The notes: generated by a model not told the origin, from the sequence alone. Shown: positions 34,701 to 47,404, numbered from the stretch's first letter. The stretch: DNA of 64,000 nucleotides from Myotis daubentonii (GCF_963259705.1 NC_081848.1:50925408-50989407); one strand, 5' to 3'. Numbers and translations: made by a program.

Positions 34701-36102
34701 AGGTCCGAGCCCAACACAGAGCCACTGAGCCAGCCGGTCCGGCTCCTCTGTTTCTTGAGCGGTTTCTCCGTGAGCTGACTGAGGTTGACTGTGGTCAGCA
34801 GGACGTGGCTGTGCCAGAGGCCTGCTCGCTCCTTGTGCGAGACTCCCAGCCTGGGGAACGCTGACCTGCACTTGGTGAGAGGAAGTGGGCCCAGGCTGCA
34901 GGCAGACTGCTCATCCTACAACCGGGAGGTGGGGAGACTGCACCCCGCGCCTGTCCCCACAGCCCCCCTCAAACCCACGGGCAGGGTGTGAAACAGGCCT
35001 GTGGGATGGGGGCCCGCCATTCAGGGGAGCAGGCTCACAGGGTCTCCACGTGGAGTGAGGGCGGGAGGGTGCCCAGGATCGGAGGGCTGTTCCGAGGGAA
35101 GGAAGCCCCCAGGCAGCGGCTGACACCTGTGCTGTGCAGCCCGGCTGGTGCGCGTCCACACCCAGCTCAGCACTGGCAGGAAGTGAGAGTGGAACCCAGG
35201 ACTTCCTACACAGAGAGGGCCGTGCCCGCCGGGCCTTGGGCTCAGGGAGGCCCGCATTCAAGCCTTCCCCACGCTCAGTCACACTCCTCACATACCCCCA
35301 TCACTCCCACAGCCTTTCTTCCATGCCTCCTGGTCCCTCCTGTGTGTGCATTCGGCAGGCATCACCCCGTGATGGAACCGCCCCAGGGACTGGAGGCCAC
35401 ATCTGCAGGCCCCATGTGTGAGTTCTCTTCTGCAGGTGATGTTCATTGTGCTCAGCTAATCCTCAAGGCCCACTGGGCAGAGGGTCCTCAGGGCACAGCC
35501 CACAGCCTCCTGAAGCGTTTCCGTTGGAACCCAGGCCAAGAGGGTGTTCAGGGCAGTGGGTTGTCAGAGGTTCAGTTAGAACTGGCTCCCAGAGGGTTCG
35601 CAGGGCTCTGCGGGGCAGGGGAGCGGACAGAGCTCCTGCAGCTTCCAGGCTGCATCACAGTGCGCGCGTGGGCCACTGATGTGAGACTTCGGCTCTGACG
35701 AGCTGCTCTGCTAAAAACAAATGTGCACGCATGTGTGTATATAGGCATGTGTGTGTGTGTGTGTATCCATGTAGGCATGTAAACATGTACACATAGGTAT
35801 GCTCATTAATGAGGGCCATTTGGAATGATGGCTCACAATCTGAGGCATTTTCTAAAAGGCGGCAGGACCTGTCCCATAGCAGAGTCTCCATAAGTATCTG
35901 GTGAATGAATGAGAAACCGGAGGCGTGTGCTGGGACAGGAGGGCGCAGTCAGAGGGAAGGAAGGGACTCAGTCAGTTATGATCATCAGCCAATTCACTTT
36001 CGGTAAATGGACCATAGGAGAACCCCCCCCCCTGTTTTTTAACATGTTTAACGGACTCTTCCTCCCTTCCCACCTTCCCTGCCTTTCTTTTTTCCACTAC
36101 AG

Positions 36103-36177
36103 CTCTGCAGCGGGCCAACAGCCTCCAGTCCCCAACTCTCAGCAAATACCAGAGCTGGAGAAGAAAGTGCCAGTCAA
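36103..36177 (+). CDS. MICAL2: MICAL2-MICALCL read-through exon 3 (LQRANSLQSP block)
   Basis: A 75-nt exon, phase 1 to 1, with acceptor ttttttccactacag and a near-perfect donor gtgagt. It encodes A-LQRANSLQSPTLSKYQSW and RRKCQS. The LQRANSLQSP..KYQ.WRRK block is a conserved motif I recognise from MICAL-family C-terminal regions. Other frames of this exon give no recognisable family sequence. Confidence 0.88.
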
Positions 36178-37571
36178 GTGAGTCACGGGTTCTCTGGGGC
36201 TGGGTGGGGGTGGGGTGGGGGCGAGGGGGGCGAGAATTCTCTGACTAATTCTCAGGGGCAGCTGTCCTCATTCCTTACACAACCTCTGACCTGGCCTCCT
36301 GGATGTGAGCGGCAAGGAAAGAAATAGAAGGTTGACCCTATTTCCACTGCTGACCCGAGGAAGCATTCCCTGAGGGATTTGGGACCCCCTTTCCCCTCGG
36401 CTCCCCAGTCCAGAGTCATAGAGCCTGATGACTCAGTTACACGTGGAAGGGGCCTTATCGCATCAGCTCCAAACTTTTTGAAACAGCGACGAGGACACTG
36501 GGGCCCTGGAGTTGGGCTGGGGGCACCAGCTGAAGTTCATGCAGTCAGGGGCAATGCAATGAGGGAAGCCAGGCGTGCACACATGCCCCATTCTTTTTCT
36601 GAGCAGCCTGTGGTCCACGCATCCCAGGGAAGAGCAGGGTGGGTGAGGACCAGGGCCTGTGGTGGATGCCAAGGCAGCGGGCTCCCACTAGGGGGCGCAG
36701 TGACCACACACAATTGCAAGGCATCCCAGGGCTGCAGCTATTACAGAACTGGGATTCCCTCTCCTAGCCTGAGAGAGGGGCAGGAACTCTTCTGATTCCA
36801 AGTTCATTGCCGCTTTCCACCTCTTCCTGCCCCGACACACCCTCTCTGGGCCTTGCTCTTGGAGAGATGGACCCTGGAAAGCCTTGGGTTAGACAAGGGT
36901 TTCTAAAAAAGAAACGTTGTAGTTGGAACACAGTGCTCGTTTTGTTGACTCCTTCCTTCTGAGTCAGTGCCGACTCCTGGCCAGTGAGTCATTCTCCCGG
37001 CAGCCCCCGGCCCTGCAGCCTCTCCCTCGGGTCAGGCTGGGACATGGGTGCCGCTGGAGCTGGGTCAGGGCTGCACACCTGGGCAGGGCACTTCACCTGG
37101 GACAACCCAAAATAACTCTTGAATCAACCCACAGCCCCAGGCAGTGAGCACGAGGGGAAGGAGCCAGTTAATGTTTACGGAAGACCTGGGCCAGGCCTTT
37201 CCCACAAGCCATCGCATTTACTCCCCCACCACAACCCGTCTCTGTCGTGGGACTTCTGCTTCCATGGCCGGGTCCCTTTGGATGAAGATTCCACCCCAGT
37301 GCTTCCCGTCAGCTGTGCTGAGTGCCTCCAGTGAAGGGGATTATCCTTGTCCTCAAGAAGTTCCCAGTCTGGCCTGAGAGCTGGGAGTCTGGTGGGGGGC
37401 CCTCCCAGCAGGGCCAGGCTGCTGGAGGAGACAGCCTGGAGACCTCAGCCCTGTCTTTAGAGATCCCAGGAATAGCAGGTATAGGTAGCTGATTTGAGAG
37501 CAGGCCTGGAGTTCAAACCATTTCTATGGGCCTAGTGCCTGGCCCAAAGGAGGCACCAAGTCCTTCCTTGC

Positions 37572-37615
37572 TGAATGAATGAATGAATGAATGAATGAAT
37601 GAATGAATGAATGAA
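37572..37615. repeat. (GAAT)n microsatellite
   Basis: About ten tandem GAAT units, followed by interrupted tgaatga units to about 37660. Confidence 0.95.
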
Positions 37616-39774
37616 CTTCTGAACAAACTTATGAATGAAGAGTGAACAAATGAATGACCAAACCAGGGAACAAGCAGGCTGGACCCAGGGCAGGAACAGA
37701 TGAAGCACATGGGTTTAGGCCTGTTCAGGCTGCCACGCCTAGAGGGCGCTCCAAGGCTTTGGGAGGATTTGAGCCACGGCCTGAGTTCAACATTCTGGGA
37801 AGCTGACCCCTGCGGTCCCAGTCTTTTTAAAAATCCCCAGAGCCAAAAGCCACTCGAGCTATCTTTTTAGTCATTTTCATTTTGCCCAAGAGGAAACACC
37901 AATGGGCAAGGCTGGTGCTATAGTAGGAGCAGAATATGGGGCACCACCTCCTCTGTCCACTCACTGCCCCGAAAAGGCTGGTTCTGTGTGATTGCCCTCA
38001 GCACCCCCCCACCCCCCCCCACCCCCCGCTGGCCATGTTCACCAGAATGACCACTGGGATCAAGGGGAAAGGTCACCAATGCCAGAGGGCCCAGAGGAGT
38101 GGCCCTGGTCCAGATGGGATGTGGGGCTGTAACACAGGCTCATCGACCCCCTTTGCAAGGGGCCTGCACAGGGCAGGGCAGCCCGGCCTGGGCCATGCAG
38201 GGTGTTCATGAAAAGAAAGGGCCGGCAGAGAAGGATCTGAGTTGATGAGGAGGAGTTGCGGGGTCCATGAGGGTGTGCAGCCCCCTCTGGGAAGGGTTAG
38301 CGGTCAGCGGTGTTTTTATTGGACACCACCCGTGTGCGTGGGGAGAGGGATGGAATTCCTAGTCCTGTGTGATTTTTGCATCCTGCACTAGGCATCTCTT
38401 TTTATCTCGTTTTATTCCTTCAGCCTCCCCTGACGCAGCGGTAGATTTCTTGAGGAAACTGGGGGTTAAGAGACTTGCTCAGTGTCTGGCAGCTGGTGTG
38501 GATGTAAAGGAGGTGGGGTTCCAGGCTCCCCTTTACCATTTTCTGAGGGAACCCAAAGACATCAGCCACCTGGGGCGGTGTATTCCCTGTCACCTTCAGC
38601 TCTGCTCTGGCCTCACCTTCCTCTCCCGTGCAGCAACCCCCGCCTCCCAGGCAGCAGCTGGAATGGCGGGTGCTCTGTTCACCGCACCTCGTCCAGCCCT
38701 CCCCACGTTCTCCTGCAGACAGAGCGTGAGGGACGTGTGTGCAGCGAGAGTCCCCACTAGCGGGGATGAGGGTGGGGATTAGAGGAAGGAAAAAGAGAGG
38801 CAGCAGCTCCCAGGTCATGACCTTGTGAACCCCAAGGCCTTCCTGGCAACCAAGCCCAGGTGTCCCTGGCTCTGTGTCATAGGTCCCGGGAGAGCTCCCC
38901 GGGGGAACACAAAGGCAGTGTGTTGAGCTGAGGGGACTTTGAGACAAGTTGGGGAGTTTGAGTCAGGAGGTGGCAGAGAGAGGAGAATGAGGGGGCGAGG
39001 AAGAGGAGGAGAAGGAATTTGGCAGGAATTTGGCAAGCTGGGCCCAGGAAACAAGGCAACAACTGACTCACAACTTTTGCCTTTTTAGGCTCGAACCATC
39101 TAACTGTGGGCTGGGATGGAGGTCCGCGGGCTGAGATGGGGGGTTGGGTAAGAGGCCAGCGGCCTCCCCCGCGGCAGCTCCTGGCAGCCGGCGGTCTTTC
39201 TCCCCAGCAGCTCCTTCCCGCCACCTCAGCTCTGTTCCCCTGAGTTACCTTCCCCCTGACGCGTTCTGGAGGCTTCCCTTTGGGAACTCGCTGGCCATGC
39301 GTGTGTGCTGGCCACCTTCTCAGCACCCGGCCTGGGATGCGGCTGACAGGCTTGCAGTTGCGTGTGAGGGGAGCAGGAGGGAATGCTGAACCCCCGTGTG
39401 GGCCACTGTGAAAACGGTCTCAAAAGAATGCTTCTTCGCTCAGGGCTTGGGTGGCCGAGTCTGGGTGGGTCCCAGAGGAGGAGCCTCTTCCCCAGAACTT
39501 TGGAGAAACCGAGGCCGGAGGATTGTGTGAGTTAGGAAGCGAGCTGAAATCTAAGGCTGGACACCCGGAGGGTCAGCAGGAGCCGGCAGGAGTGGGTAGT
39601 GAGACAGCGGTCCTGGGAGGGTCTGAGGGAGAGCTGGCCGGGCCCACAGGTCAGACGCTGAGTGAGCAAGTCAGAAACAGAGCACGGATTTTCTGAGCCC
39701 CTTTGAGGGCATATTACTGAGATGGCTCACTATGGAAACAAAATGCTCGCCGTTTTAGATTTCAGGTTCCTAGG

Positions 39775-39809
<35 letters not shown>

Positions 39810-40088
39810 TGTGTGCATGCGTGTGAGTTTGGGTGTGTGCGTTTGTGTGTGTGTGATTGTGTGTGTGTGAGTGCGTGTGAGTGTGGGTGTGAGTGTATGT
39901 GCGTGCGTGAGTGTGGGGGTGTGCGTGTGTGGGTGAGTGCATGCGTGTGTGAGTGCGTGTGCGTATGTGTGTGTGTGCGCACGTGTGTGTGAGTATGTGG
40001 GTGTGCGTGTGTGTGTGTGCATGTGTGTATGAGTGTGAGTGTGTGTGTCCGTGTGTGTGTGTGCGTGCGTGTGAGCATGTGTGCACTC
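39775..40088. repeat. 310-bp TG-rich compound microsatellite
   Basis: Over 300 bases of almost pure alternating purine-pyrimidine TG, broken by cg, ca and single substitutions (gtgtgcgcgtgtgtgcatgc). It is a strong candidate for left-handed DNA. The long open frames read from it on both strands are artefacts of the repeat. Confidence 0.97.
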
Positions 40089-40824
40089 ATGAGAGATGGC
40101 GAAAGAGAACGGGATTGACCTCACAGACCACAACTGTCAAGATTCTGCTGTCACTGTCCTAATTGACTTCAGCTCCCACAGTCAGAGTGAGGCTGGGCCT
40201 CGGCCGCACTCCTTCCTCATGTTGCTCGGAGCGCGTCCCCTGCAAGGATCGTCCCTGACCAGCAGGAGCTTGGCACGAGCCTCACTCCATATGCTTCAAA
40301 TGAGCTGATGCTCACGATAACCTCCCTCCCTGTGTTCTCTTAAAACCTCCGGCTGACCATGGCCTCCGAGGGCCGCTGGCGCACAGGGAGCGGGAAGAGC
40401 GGCTGCATTAGCAGTGGCGCCTGCCCTGCCTGTGCCCGGCTCACGGTCCGCAGCGCGTGGGCAGAGGCCTCGGGCGGGTTGTTGACTGAGCCCCAGCCTC
40501 CAGCCGCGTGGCTTTAGGGGAACCTGGGCGGCTGTGTCCGTTTCTAAGAAACACCGGGCTTCCTGTCTCACCACGGGGAACATCCTCACGTGGGTGGGAA
40601 GCACATGGTTCTCAGGCTCCCCTCCCTGGGACCCCTTCCTCCACAGGCGCTGCCTCGTCTACACCGTCCCTCCTCCCCCGTCCGTGGCATCGGGCCCCAA
40701 TCCACCTCTGAGGTCTTCCTCCCTCTGCATTTACAGGGTCGGGGCGTCACTGACAGCCTCCTCTGTCCCTGAGGACATGAGGCCGTGGCCCCTCTGTAAT
40801 GCAGACCGCATCTTTCCTCGGCAG

Positions 40825-40979
40825 GTTCCATGCCGGTGAACAGCTCGAGAACTGTGTCGCCGCCCAGGGAAGCGACCCCTTCCGTTTCCCCTTCATCCTT
40901 GTCTTCTGCCTCATCCTCCCCCGTGTCCTCCTCAGGCAGTGTCCCAGGCAGTGCTCTGGGGGGTTCCCCCCCACCTCAG
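40825..40979 (+). CDS. MICAL2: MICAL2-MICALCL read-through exon 4 (Ser/Pro-rich)
   Basis: A 155-nt exon, phase 1 to 0, with acceptor ttcctcggcag and donor gtaagc. It reads S-SMPVNSSRTVSPPREATPS, then a nearly pure serine/proline run, and ends GGSPPPQ. It is low-complexity and probably disordered. Its closing phase 0 matches the MICALCL exon at 42142 exactly. Confidence 0.82.
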
Positions 40980-42141
40980 GTAAGCACCCCTCAGCGCCCC
41001 CCCCAGTGGGAGAGTGAGCTGCCTCTTCTCCTCCCACTTCCACACTCAGCACCATCAGGCACCCTGCACAGAGCCAGGGCCCAGAGATGCTCTGCCAAGA
41101 GCCCACCCTGGCCCCCTCCCGAGTCCCTTCCATAGAAGCTCACCTGCTACTTCTCAGCCCCCGCCCCCCTCCCCCTCCAGCACAGCCACTGGCTCGCTCA
41201 CTCAGCAGACTTTTCGGGGTGTGGCGCCTGGGCTGGGCTGTGGGGCACAGAGATGCTAGGACACATGCTGGGCCCTGGTGGTCCCCCCAGGGGCCGAGGA
41301 GCAGGCGCAGACCCTGGGGTGCCTTGGGGAGGAGCTGAGAACCTTGGAGGCAACATTTCCCTGGACTCGAACATGACGTCACCGAAAACAGAGGTTTGGA
41401 CTCATTCCTTCACCAGGAGTCCGTGTGTCAGGCCTCTTGACCTGCAGACCCTGCTCCAGGCCCTGGGGACCAGAGAGCACGGGACAGCCGGGCCCATGCA
41501 CTTGCGGAGCTGCTCTCTGGGCCCTGCCCTCCTGGGCCCCCCTGTGGGCTCCCTTTGCCACGGGCCCTGCCCTGCCTGCTGGCAACGGCCCTTTAGCAGC
41601 CGCACAGGCAGGAGTCAGGCTTAGAAAAGGCACTGGACAGTCCTCATGGCCATCCTGCCCCACAGGCCTCCCCCCCCACACACCCCCCGAAGGGTAGCTC
41701 TCCCCTTCCTTCAGGAGGCGCCATGCGGAGGAAGAAGCCTTGGTTTCGGGTAGTTGGAGGAACACATCTGTGGATGGAGGTGCCCATTAGTAGGGACATG
41801 ACTGAGCAAGCCCTGGGGCACCCTGCCCCTCTGTGCCTGACCTCCCTACCGTCACGGGCACAGGAGCTGGCCAATGCCTGTGCCTCACCTTTGGCTTCCT
41901 ACCCACCTGACCCAAGACCCAGAAAAGCCTTCGGCCCATGCTGACACGGGGGCTCCAGGCAGACCCCAGCAGGCCCCAGGGTAGCCATCTGAGTGAAGAG
42001 CTGCCCTCAGAAATCAGTCATTCCAGGCAGGATTCTTTTCGACTGGAGACAGGAAGGGAGGGGGCTATAGACTGAGGTGTGCTTTCCCCATCTAGATACA
42101 TGCTGGCAATTTTGAAATCACGGCTATGTTTTGCCCTGCAG

Positions 42142-43411
42142 GTCTCAAGAGGTCATTTCAGTCCTTCCACCCCAATCTTCCTGAGGCGAGCCAGGGCCCA
42201 CGGAGCACCCAGCGAAATCCCTCTCTACCTGCCGCACGGCCAGGTGCTGGAGCGGACAGAGTTCTGCCTGGTGAGGCCGGGTGGAGAGGGCCTCGCCAGC
42301 CCCGGGACCCCCAGCCCTGCAGCGATGGCTCCCAATGGCTGTCAGGACACCAGCGGCACCCACAGAGGCCCTCACCCCATTGGAGGGAAGGGCGGGTGCT
42401 CGCCAGACCAAGAGCTGTCTCCTAGGGCCGCCGGGGGCTGGGGAGAAGGGCATGTGGGCTCCCAGACCCAGACGGGAGAGGAGAGTGGGTCCGAGCTGGC
42501 AGAGGGGAAGAAGCTGGGCTTGAAGAAGCTGGCCCTCACCCAGGAGCAGAAGAGCAAGTTGCTGGATTGGAGTGACTTCAACCCCCAGAGCTCGCGCCTG
42601 GCACCCGGGCCACAACTCTCCCAGAAAAGTGCCGAGAATGCTAGAGGAGGCCGAGCGCTGAAGCCAGTCCGCCCCTTGGTGCTCCCTCGGGCGGAGAGAG
42701 AGACCCTGCCAGCTCAGGCAGAGGCTCCGGAGAAGAGGGGGACCCCCGCTGGAAGGACTCCAGAGGAGCGAAGCCTGGCTCCACCCAGGTCCCCACTGAG
42801 ACTCATTGCCAATGCCCTTCGAAGGTCCTTCCTGGAGCCCCTCCTCTCCAACTCCGAAGGCGGGAGGAAGGCCTGGGCCAAGCCAGAATCCCGGGCTTTG
42901 CCCACCAGCCCGCCGCAGGCTTGCGCGCGCTCCTTCAGCCTTCGAAAACCCAGCGGCAATAAAGACTGGGGCCAGCAGTCCCCTGGGAGAGACATGGCCA
43001 GCAGGGCCTCGGCCTTCTTCTCCCTGGGCACCCCGCCTGTCAGGGCTGCCCAGCCCTCCACCCCTGGCCTTCCGGAACCTGCCCTCCGCACCCACAGTTT
43101 GCCCAACCGGCCCTCCAAGATGTTTCCTGGATTGGCGTCCCCACCCTGCAGCAAGATGGAAGATGTGCCCAAACTCCTGGAGAAAGTGAGTTTGCAAGAG
43201 ACCTTTCCGGATGCTCCTAGGACTCCAAAGAGGAAAATTGCACTCTTTTCCTCCCTCCGACTCAGAGACAAATCTTCTGAGGGTTCTCTCCAAGAACCCA
43301 GGCAAAGAAAGGACTTCCGTGACCTCTTTAGCATCCCCAAGGGGAAGGTGCAGCCTGTGGACAGCGTGCGGCTGGGGCAGAGGGCCCCGCCTCCTCCAGA
43401 GCCAGATGCAA
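42142..43411 (+). CDS. MICALCL: MICALCL large exon
   Basis: A 1270-nt exon, phase 0 to 1, with acceptor ttgccctgcag and donor gtaagt. It begins [20 protein letters not shown], and contains [20 protein letters not shown], a basic [18 protein letters not shown] and [20 protein letters not shown]. It is long, open, Pro/Ser-rich and mostly disordered, as expected for MICALCL, a testis protein reported to bind ERK2. The frame is also open upstream of the acceptor to 42079 (GTG), with in-frame ATGs at 42100 (weak context) and 42325 (good context: gcgATGg). A MICALCL-only transcript may start at one of these or further upstream; the sequence does not decide. Confidence 0.92.
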
Positions 43412-44555
43412 GTAAGTGACACAGGTCCACAGCTCATGCCGGGCAGTTAGTTAACATTATTGGGTTAATAAACAGCATCTTTCACCTCGTCTTGCTCCTC
43501 AAATTAAAGTCTGACAAAAGCAGGAAACTGGAATTTGAAAAATTTGAAAAAATATGAAACAATTAGATTTGAAATTATGTGATAGGAAGTTTTGAAAGAG
43601 TTAACCAGAAATTCACCACGTTCCCCTTATTGTCCATCTATGCATATTTTTTACTAAGTTGGGCATAAAATTTTGTGCCTTTTTAAATTAAACATTATAT
43701 TATAGGTATTAAGCCAATTGCCTCATCGTCTACATAAATGTGATTTAATGGCTATAAAATATTCTATCTAGTGGTTATGTTATTTAATGAACTTATTCTT
43801 TATGGTTTAACTTATAGATATATATGTATGTATAAATTATATATATGAACATATTTATATTTTTATATGGTCTTGGGTGGACATTTTTATGCATATAGCT
43901 TTTTCTTTCCTTTGAATTATTTTTTTAGGATAGGTTCCAAGAAGTGGAATGAAAATGTGAATACTTTTAAGATTCTCCACTTACTCTGACAAATTGCTCT
44001 TTAAAAGAGGACCTATGGGTAAAGGATGTATGGGATCTCTCTGTGTTATTTCTTACAACTGTGGGTTGTAAATTTCAATTAAAACATGGGAAAGGTACCA
44101 ATTTATATTCCCCCATTAATGTATGAAAGTACCTTTTCACCACACTCTGCATTGAGTATTACATATTTTAAATATTGCTATTTTACTGGTCCAAAAATGG
44201 TGCTTCAAAATACTATTGGATGTAAACTCTAACTGAAAAAAGTTTTTTCTTAATGGTGCCTTTTAAACTTCTATTTCTTCTTATTACTAGCTTAAACATG
44301 TTTATTTATATTTGGTTACCAACTGAACCTTAGGCTTTTTAGATTTAAATCTATTTGTAATTTTTCAAATTATAAAATTAATACATTAAATAATCTGAAT
44401 AATTCAACAATATAGAAATATCTTAAAAATAAAAACAGTAATGTATTCTCTCATCCCCTCCTCCTCAACGAAGTTTTGGTATATATCTTTGAGACAGTTT
44501 AAACATTCACATGGTTTCTGTTTTTGTTGTTGATATTTGTTTGATTGCTTTAAAC

Positions 44556-44748
44556 CAGGGGTCCTCAAACTACGGCCCACGGGCCACATGCGGCCCGCCG
44601 CAAACATTTATCCGGCCCGCCGGGTGTTTTTGCCGCCGCTGTGTGCATAGGAATTTGTTCATAGTTTTTTTTTAAACTATAGTCCGGCCCTCCAGCGGTC
44701 TGAGGGACAGTGAACTGGCCCCCTGTTTAAAAAGTTTGAGGACCCCTG
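44556..44748. mobile_element. hAT element with 16-bp inverted repeats
   Basis: The ends CAGGGGTCCTCAAACT and AGTTTGAGGACCCCTG are perfect 16-bp inverted repeats. Flanks CTTTAAAC / AGTTAAAC match at six of eight bases. The body contains the GC-rich cggcccgccg block typical of this group. Confidence 0.9.
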
Positions 44749-44909
44749 AGTTAAACCAAACTGATTCTACTATTCCTATTGTTGAGCAACTTTGTTTTTC
44801 TTTCTTTTTTTTTTAATGTTTTATTTTCTTATTTAACTCTTATTTGGGAACTTAGGTTTTCAAGCAAAAAATTATTTCTCTGTGTGATGCCTTAGTCAAA
44901 AAGCTGTAT

Positions 44910-45022
44910 ATAGAGTGCCCCCCCCCCAAAAAAACGCACTTTGAATAATTATAAAGGCATTTCATTTTCAAAATTGAGCTAGCAGCTATTAACGTGTGTG
45001 CACATTTTTTGAGACGCCCTGT
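44910..45022. mobile_element. Mariner-like MITE
   Basis: The left end gagtgccccccccccaaaaa and right end gcacattttttgagacgccc are degenerate inverted repeats of the mariner type (agggtgtcccaaaaaatg), next to TA dinucleotides. The C-run has expanded. Assignment is by pattern only. Confidence 0.5.
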
Positions 45023-46359
45023 AGATTAACAAGAGAGTTCCTTTTCAGCCAAGCTCAGATGTAAGCATGGACAGACTGAAATATAACTGCACCCTTTTAT
45101 CCCATCATAAACTTTAATGTGTTGTGCATTTCTGTGTAGATAATACACAAAATCCACATGGCTCCAAATAGCAGGCACAGGGTGTCCTTTCTCCCTTGCC
45201 TGTCCTGGGGCCATGAGATCCTACCACTGGTGACAGGTGTTACTGTCAGGCTCTTGGGCTTCCTTTCAGGTAGAATTTATAAACACACAAGCAAATGTGC
45301 AGATTATATTCTTTTCCCCACAAATGGTAGCATACTGGCATATTGGACACACTTTTTTTAATACTTTTGGTTTTATTGTGGAGGTCATTCCATATTAGTA
45401 CATAAAGAGCTTTGTTTTATGGCGACACGGTATTCCGTTGTGCACATGCACCATAATTGATGGAGCCAGTCCCCCATGATGGAAAGTTTAAGTCATTTCA
45501 AGACTTTTGCTATTGCAAACAGTGCACAATAATTAAGAACTTAGGTCATTTGGCACATGCGTGAGTTTATCTGCAGGATAAATTCCTAGAAATGGAAATG
45601 TTGGAACAAGGACATGTGAATTGAGAATTTTGATCTTGCCAAATTGTCCTCCATCAAAGGGGTGCTGGAGTGTGAGAGTGCTGTTTCTATACTGACACTA
45701 AACGGTTATTACCCAATCCCCCACCCCCCCCCTTTTTTTTTTAATCTTTACCAATCTGATTGAGCATCTTTTCATAGTCATTTATATTTCCTTTTCTGTG
45801 AACTATTGTTTCTGTTCTTTATCTAGTTTTCTGTTGGGCTGTTGGTATTTTTCTTAAGGATATGTAGGGACTCTGGTAGATAGAAAATTTAGCCTTTTGA
45901 ATTATAAATACTTTTCCCAGTTTCTTGTTAGTGTTTAACTTGGTTTATGGTGGTTTTGTCATATAAAATTTTTATTTTTATCTAGTAGTTGTAAGCAATT
46001 TCTCACTTTCTGGCTTCTGGGCTATATATAATAGTTCAGAAAAAGCTTCATCCAAGTTTACAGAGGAATTTTCTTACCATTTCTTTTAGTCTCTTGTTTT
46101 TAAATTTTTTTACATTTAAATATTTACATTTTCTTCCTAGTATACCCATAAAATATGAGACAAAAGATCCAACCTTATTTTTTTATATGTCTCCCTGGTT
46201 ATCTTAAAATAATTTAGTGAATAATTCATCTTTTTCCTCTCTTCTGTGAGATGACATCTTTATCATATATCAAATCCCTGTACTTGGACTGACTTCCACG
46301 CTATTTATTATATTTTATTGAGTTGTCTGTTATGTGTCAGTACCACACTGTTTTAATTA

Positions 46360-46393
46360 ATTTAATATATATGTATATATATATATATATATC
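46360..46393. repeat. (AT)n tract
   Basis: A run of alternating TA/AT of about 30 bases within the L1-derived region. Confidence 0.9.
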
Positions 46394-47020
46394 TGTGTAT
46401 TATACTATCAGGTAGAAAGAGTATTCCATTACTGATCTTCTCTTTTAAACATTGTCTGGCTCTTCTTGCTTGTTCTGTATTCTATATGAATTTAGCACCA
46501 GTTTGTCTATGTTTTCCACCAAAAAAATCCTACAAGTACTTGTATGGATTGAGTTAAGTTTACAAACTAACTTGAAAGAATTTACAACCTTATGATATGA
46601 ACTGTCTTTTTTTTATTTGTTCATATCTTTTATTGTGATTCTCAGGGACATTTTGAACTTTATGTTGAATAGCTTTTGGATATTTATTGTTAAGTTTATT
46701 ATTACATATTTAGATATTAGATGTTTAGTTTTTGTTGCTATTGTGAATAGGATATTTCCATTTTATCTTGCTACTCTTGGTTGTGTATATGAAAGTTGTT
46801 GATTTCTGTATAGTTATTTTGTACCTATCCATTTTACTGAATTATCTTTGCTTGTAGAAATCTTACAGTGAGTTCTGGGCCCTCCCCAAAATATACAATC
46901 ATAGCCTGTGCAAATAATGATAATTTTACTGCTTGTTTTAGAAGTTCTGCGCCTCTAATTTATTGTTTCCTTAGTTTCTTTGGTTCCCAGAATCTCCAGA
47001 AACGATATTAAATAAAAATT

Positions 47021-47254
47021 GTGATAATGGCCCAGCCAGTGTTGCTCAGTGGTTGAGCGTCGTCCCATGAACTAGGAGGTCACAGTTCAATTCCCAGTCA
47101 GGACACATGCCCGGGTTGTGGGCTTTACCCCCACTAAGGGGCATATAGGAGGGAGGCAGTCAATTGATGATTCTCTCTCACCATTGATGTTTCTATCTCC
47201 CTCTCCCTTTCTCTGAAATGAATAAAAACATATTTTTTTAAAAAGTGATAATGG
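47021..47254 (+). mobile_element. VES-type SINE
   Basis: Plus-strand VES (47031-47244) with a cccagccagtgttgctcagt head and a perfect 10-bp duplication GTGATAATGG at 47021-47030 and 47245-47254. It has inserted into antisense L1 sequence. Confidence 0.94.
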
Positions 47255-47404
47255 TTTCCTTATTACATTCCTAACTTTAATGAGAAGGCATCTCATTAAT
47301 GAAAATAATGTTTTCCCATTTAAGCATTATGCTGGCTCCTGGATTGACCCAGATATATTTAATCATTTCAAGGAAATAATCAACTAATCATATTTTATTA
47401 AAAG

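Larger units (their letters stand above)
31408..36102 (+). other. 4.7-kb intron
   Basis: Holds the VES at 32585, the L1 3' end at 33745 and a MER5-like piece. A 21-bp mini-exon candidate at 31730-31750 is frame-neutral but unproven. Nothing else is recognised. Confidence 0.75.
36178..40824 (+). other. 4.6-kb intron
   Basis: Contains the (GAAT)n and the 310-bp TG-rich repeat. The remaining sequence is GC-rich with no recognisable exon or young transposon. Confidence 0.75.
45370..47300 (-). mobile_element. Fragmented antisense L1
   Basis: The AT-rich text matches the antisense of L1 in pieces: gctattgcaaacagtgcaca, ataaattcctagaaatggaa (45370-45830) and tttttgttgctattgtgaat ... ttgatttctgtatagttatt (about 46480-46880). 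It is interrupted by a VES at 47021. No intact frame remains. The boundaries are rough. Confidence 0.6.

Noticed and set aside
39730..40133. Cys/Val- and His/Thr-rich open frames on both strands
   Set aside because: They are translations of the TG/CA microsatellite.
42145..43437. 430-codon open frame on the minus strand opposite the MICALCL exon
   Set aside because: It is the shadow of a GC-rich, Pro/Ser-rich coding exon: such codons rarely give stops in the antisense frame. It shows no splice sites, no domain and no independent promoter.
46617..46802. Short plus-strand hydrophobic frame resembling a membrane protein
   Set aside because: It is AT-rich antisense L1 sequence. The Phe/Ile/Leu content follows from T-rich codons.
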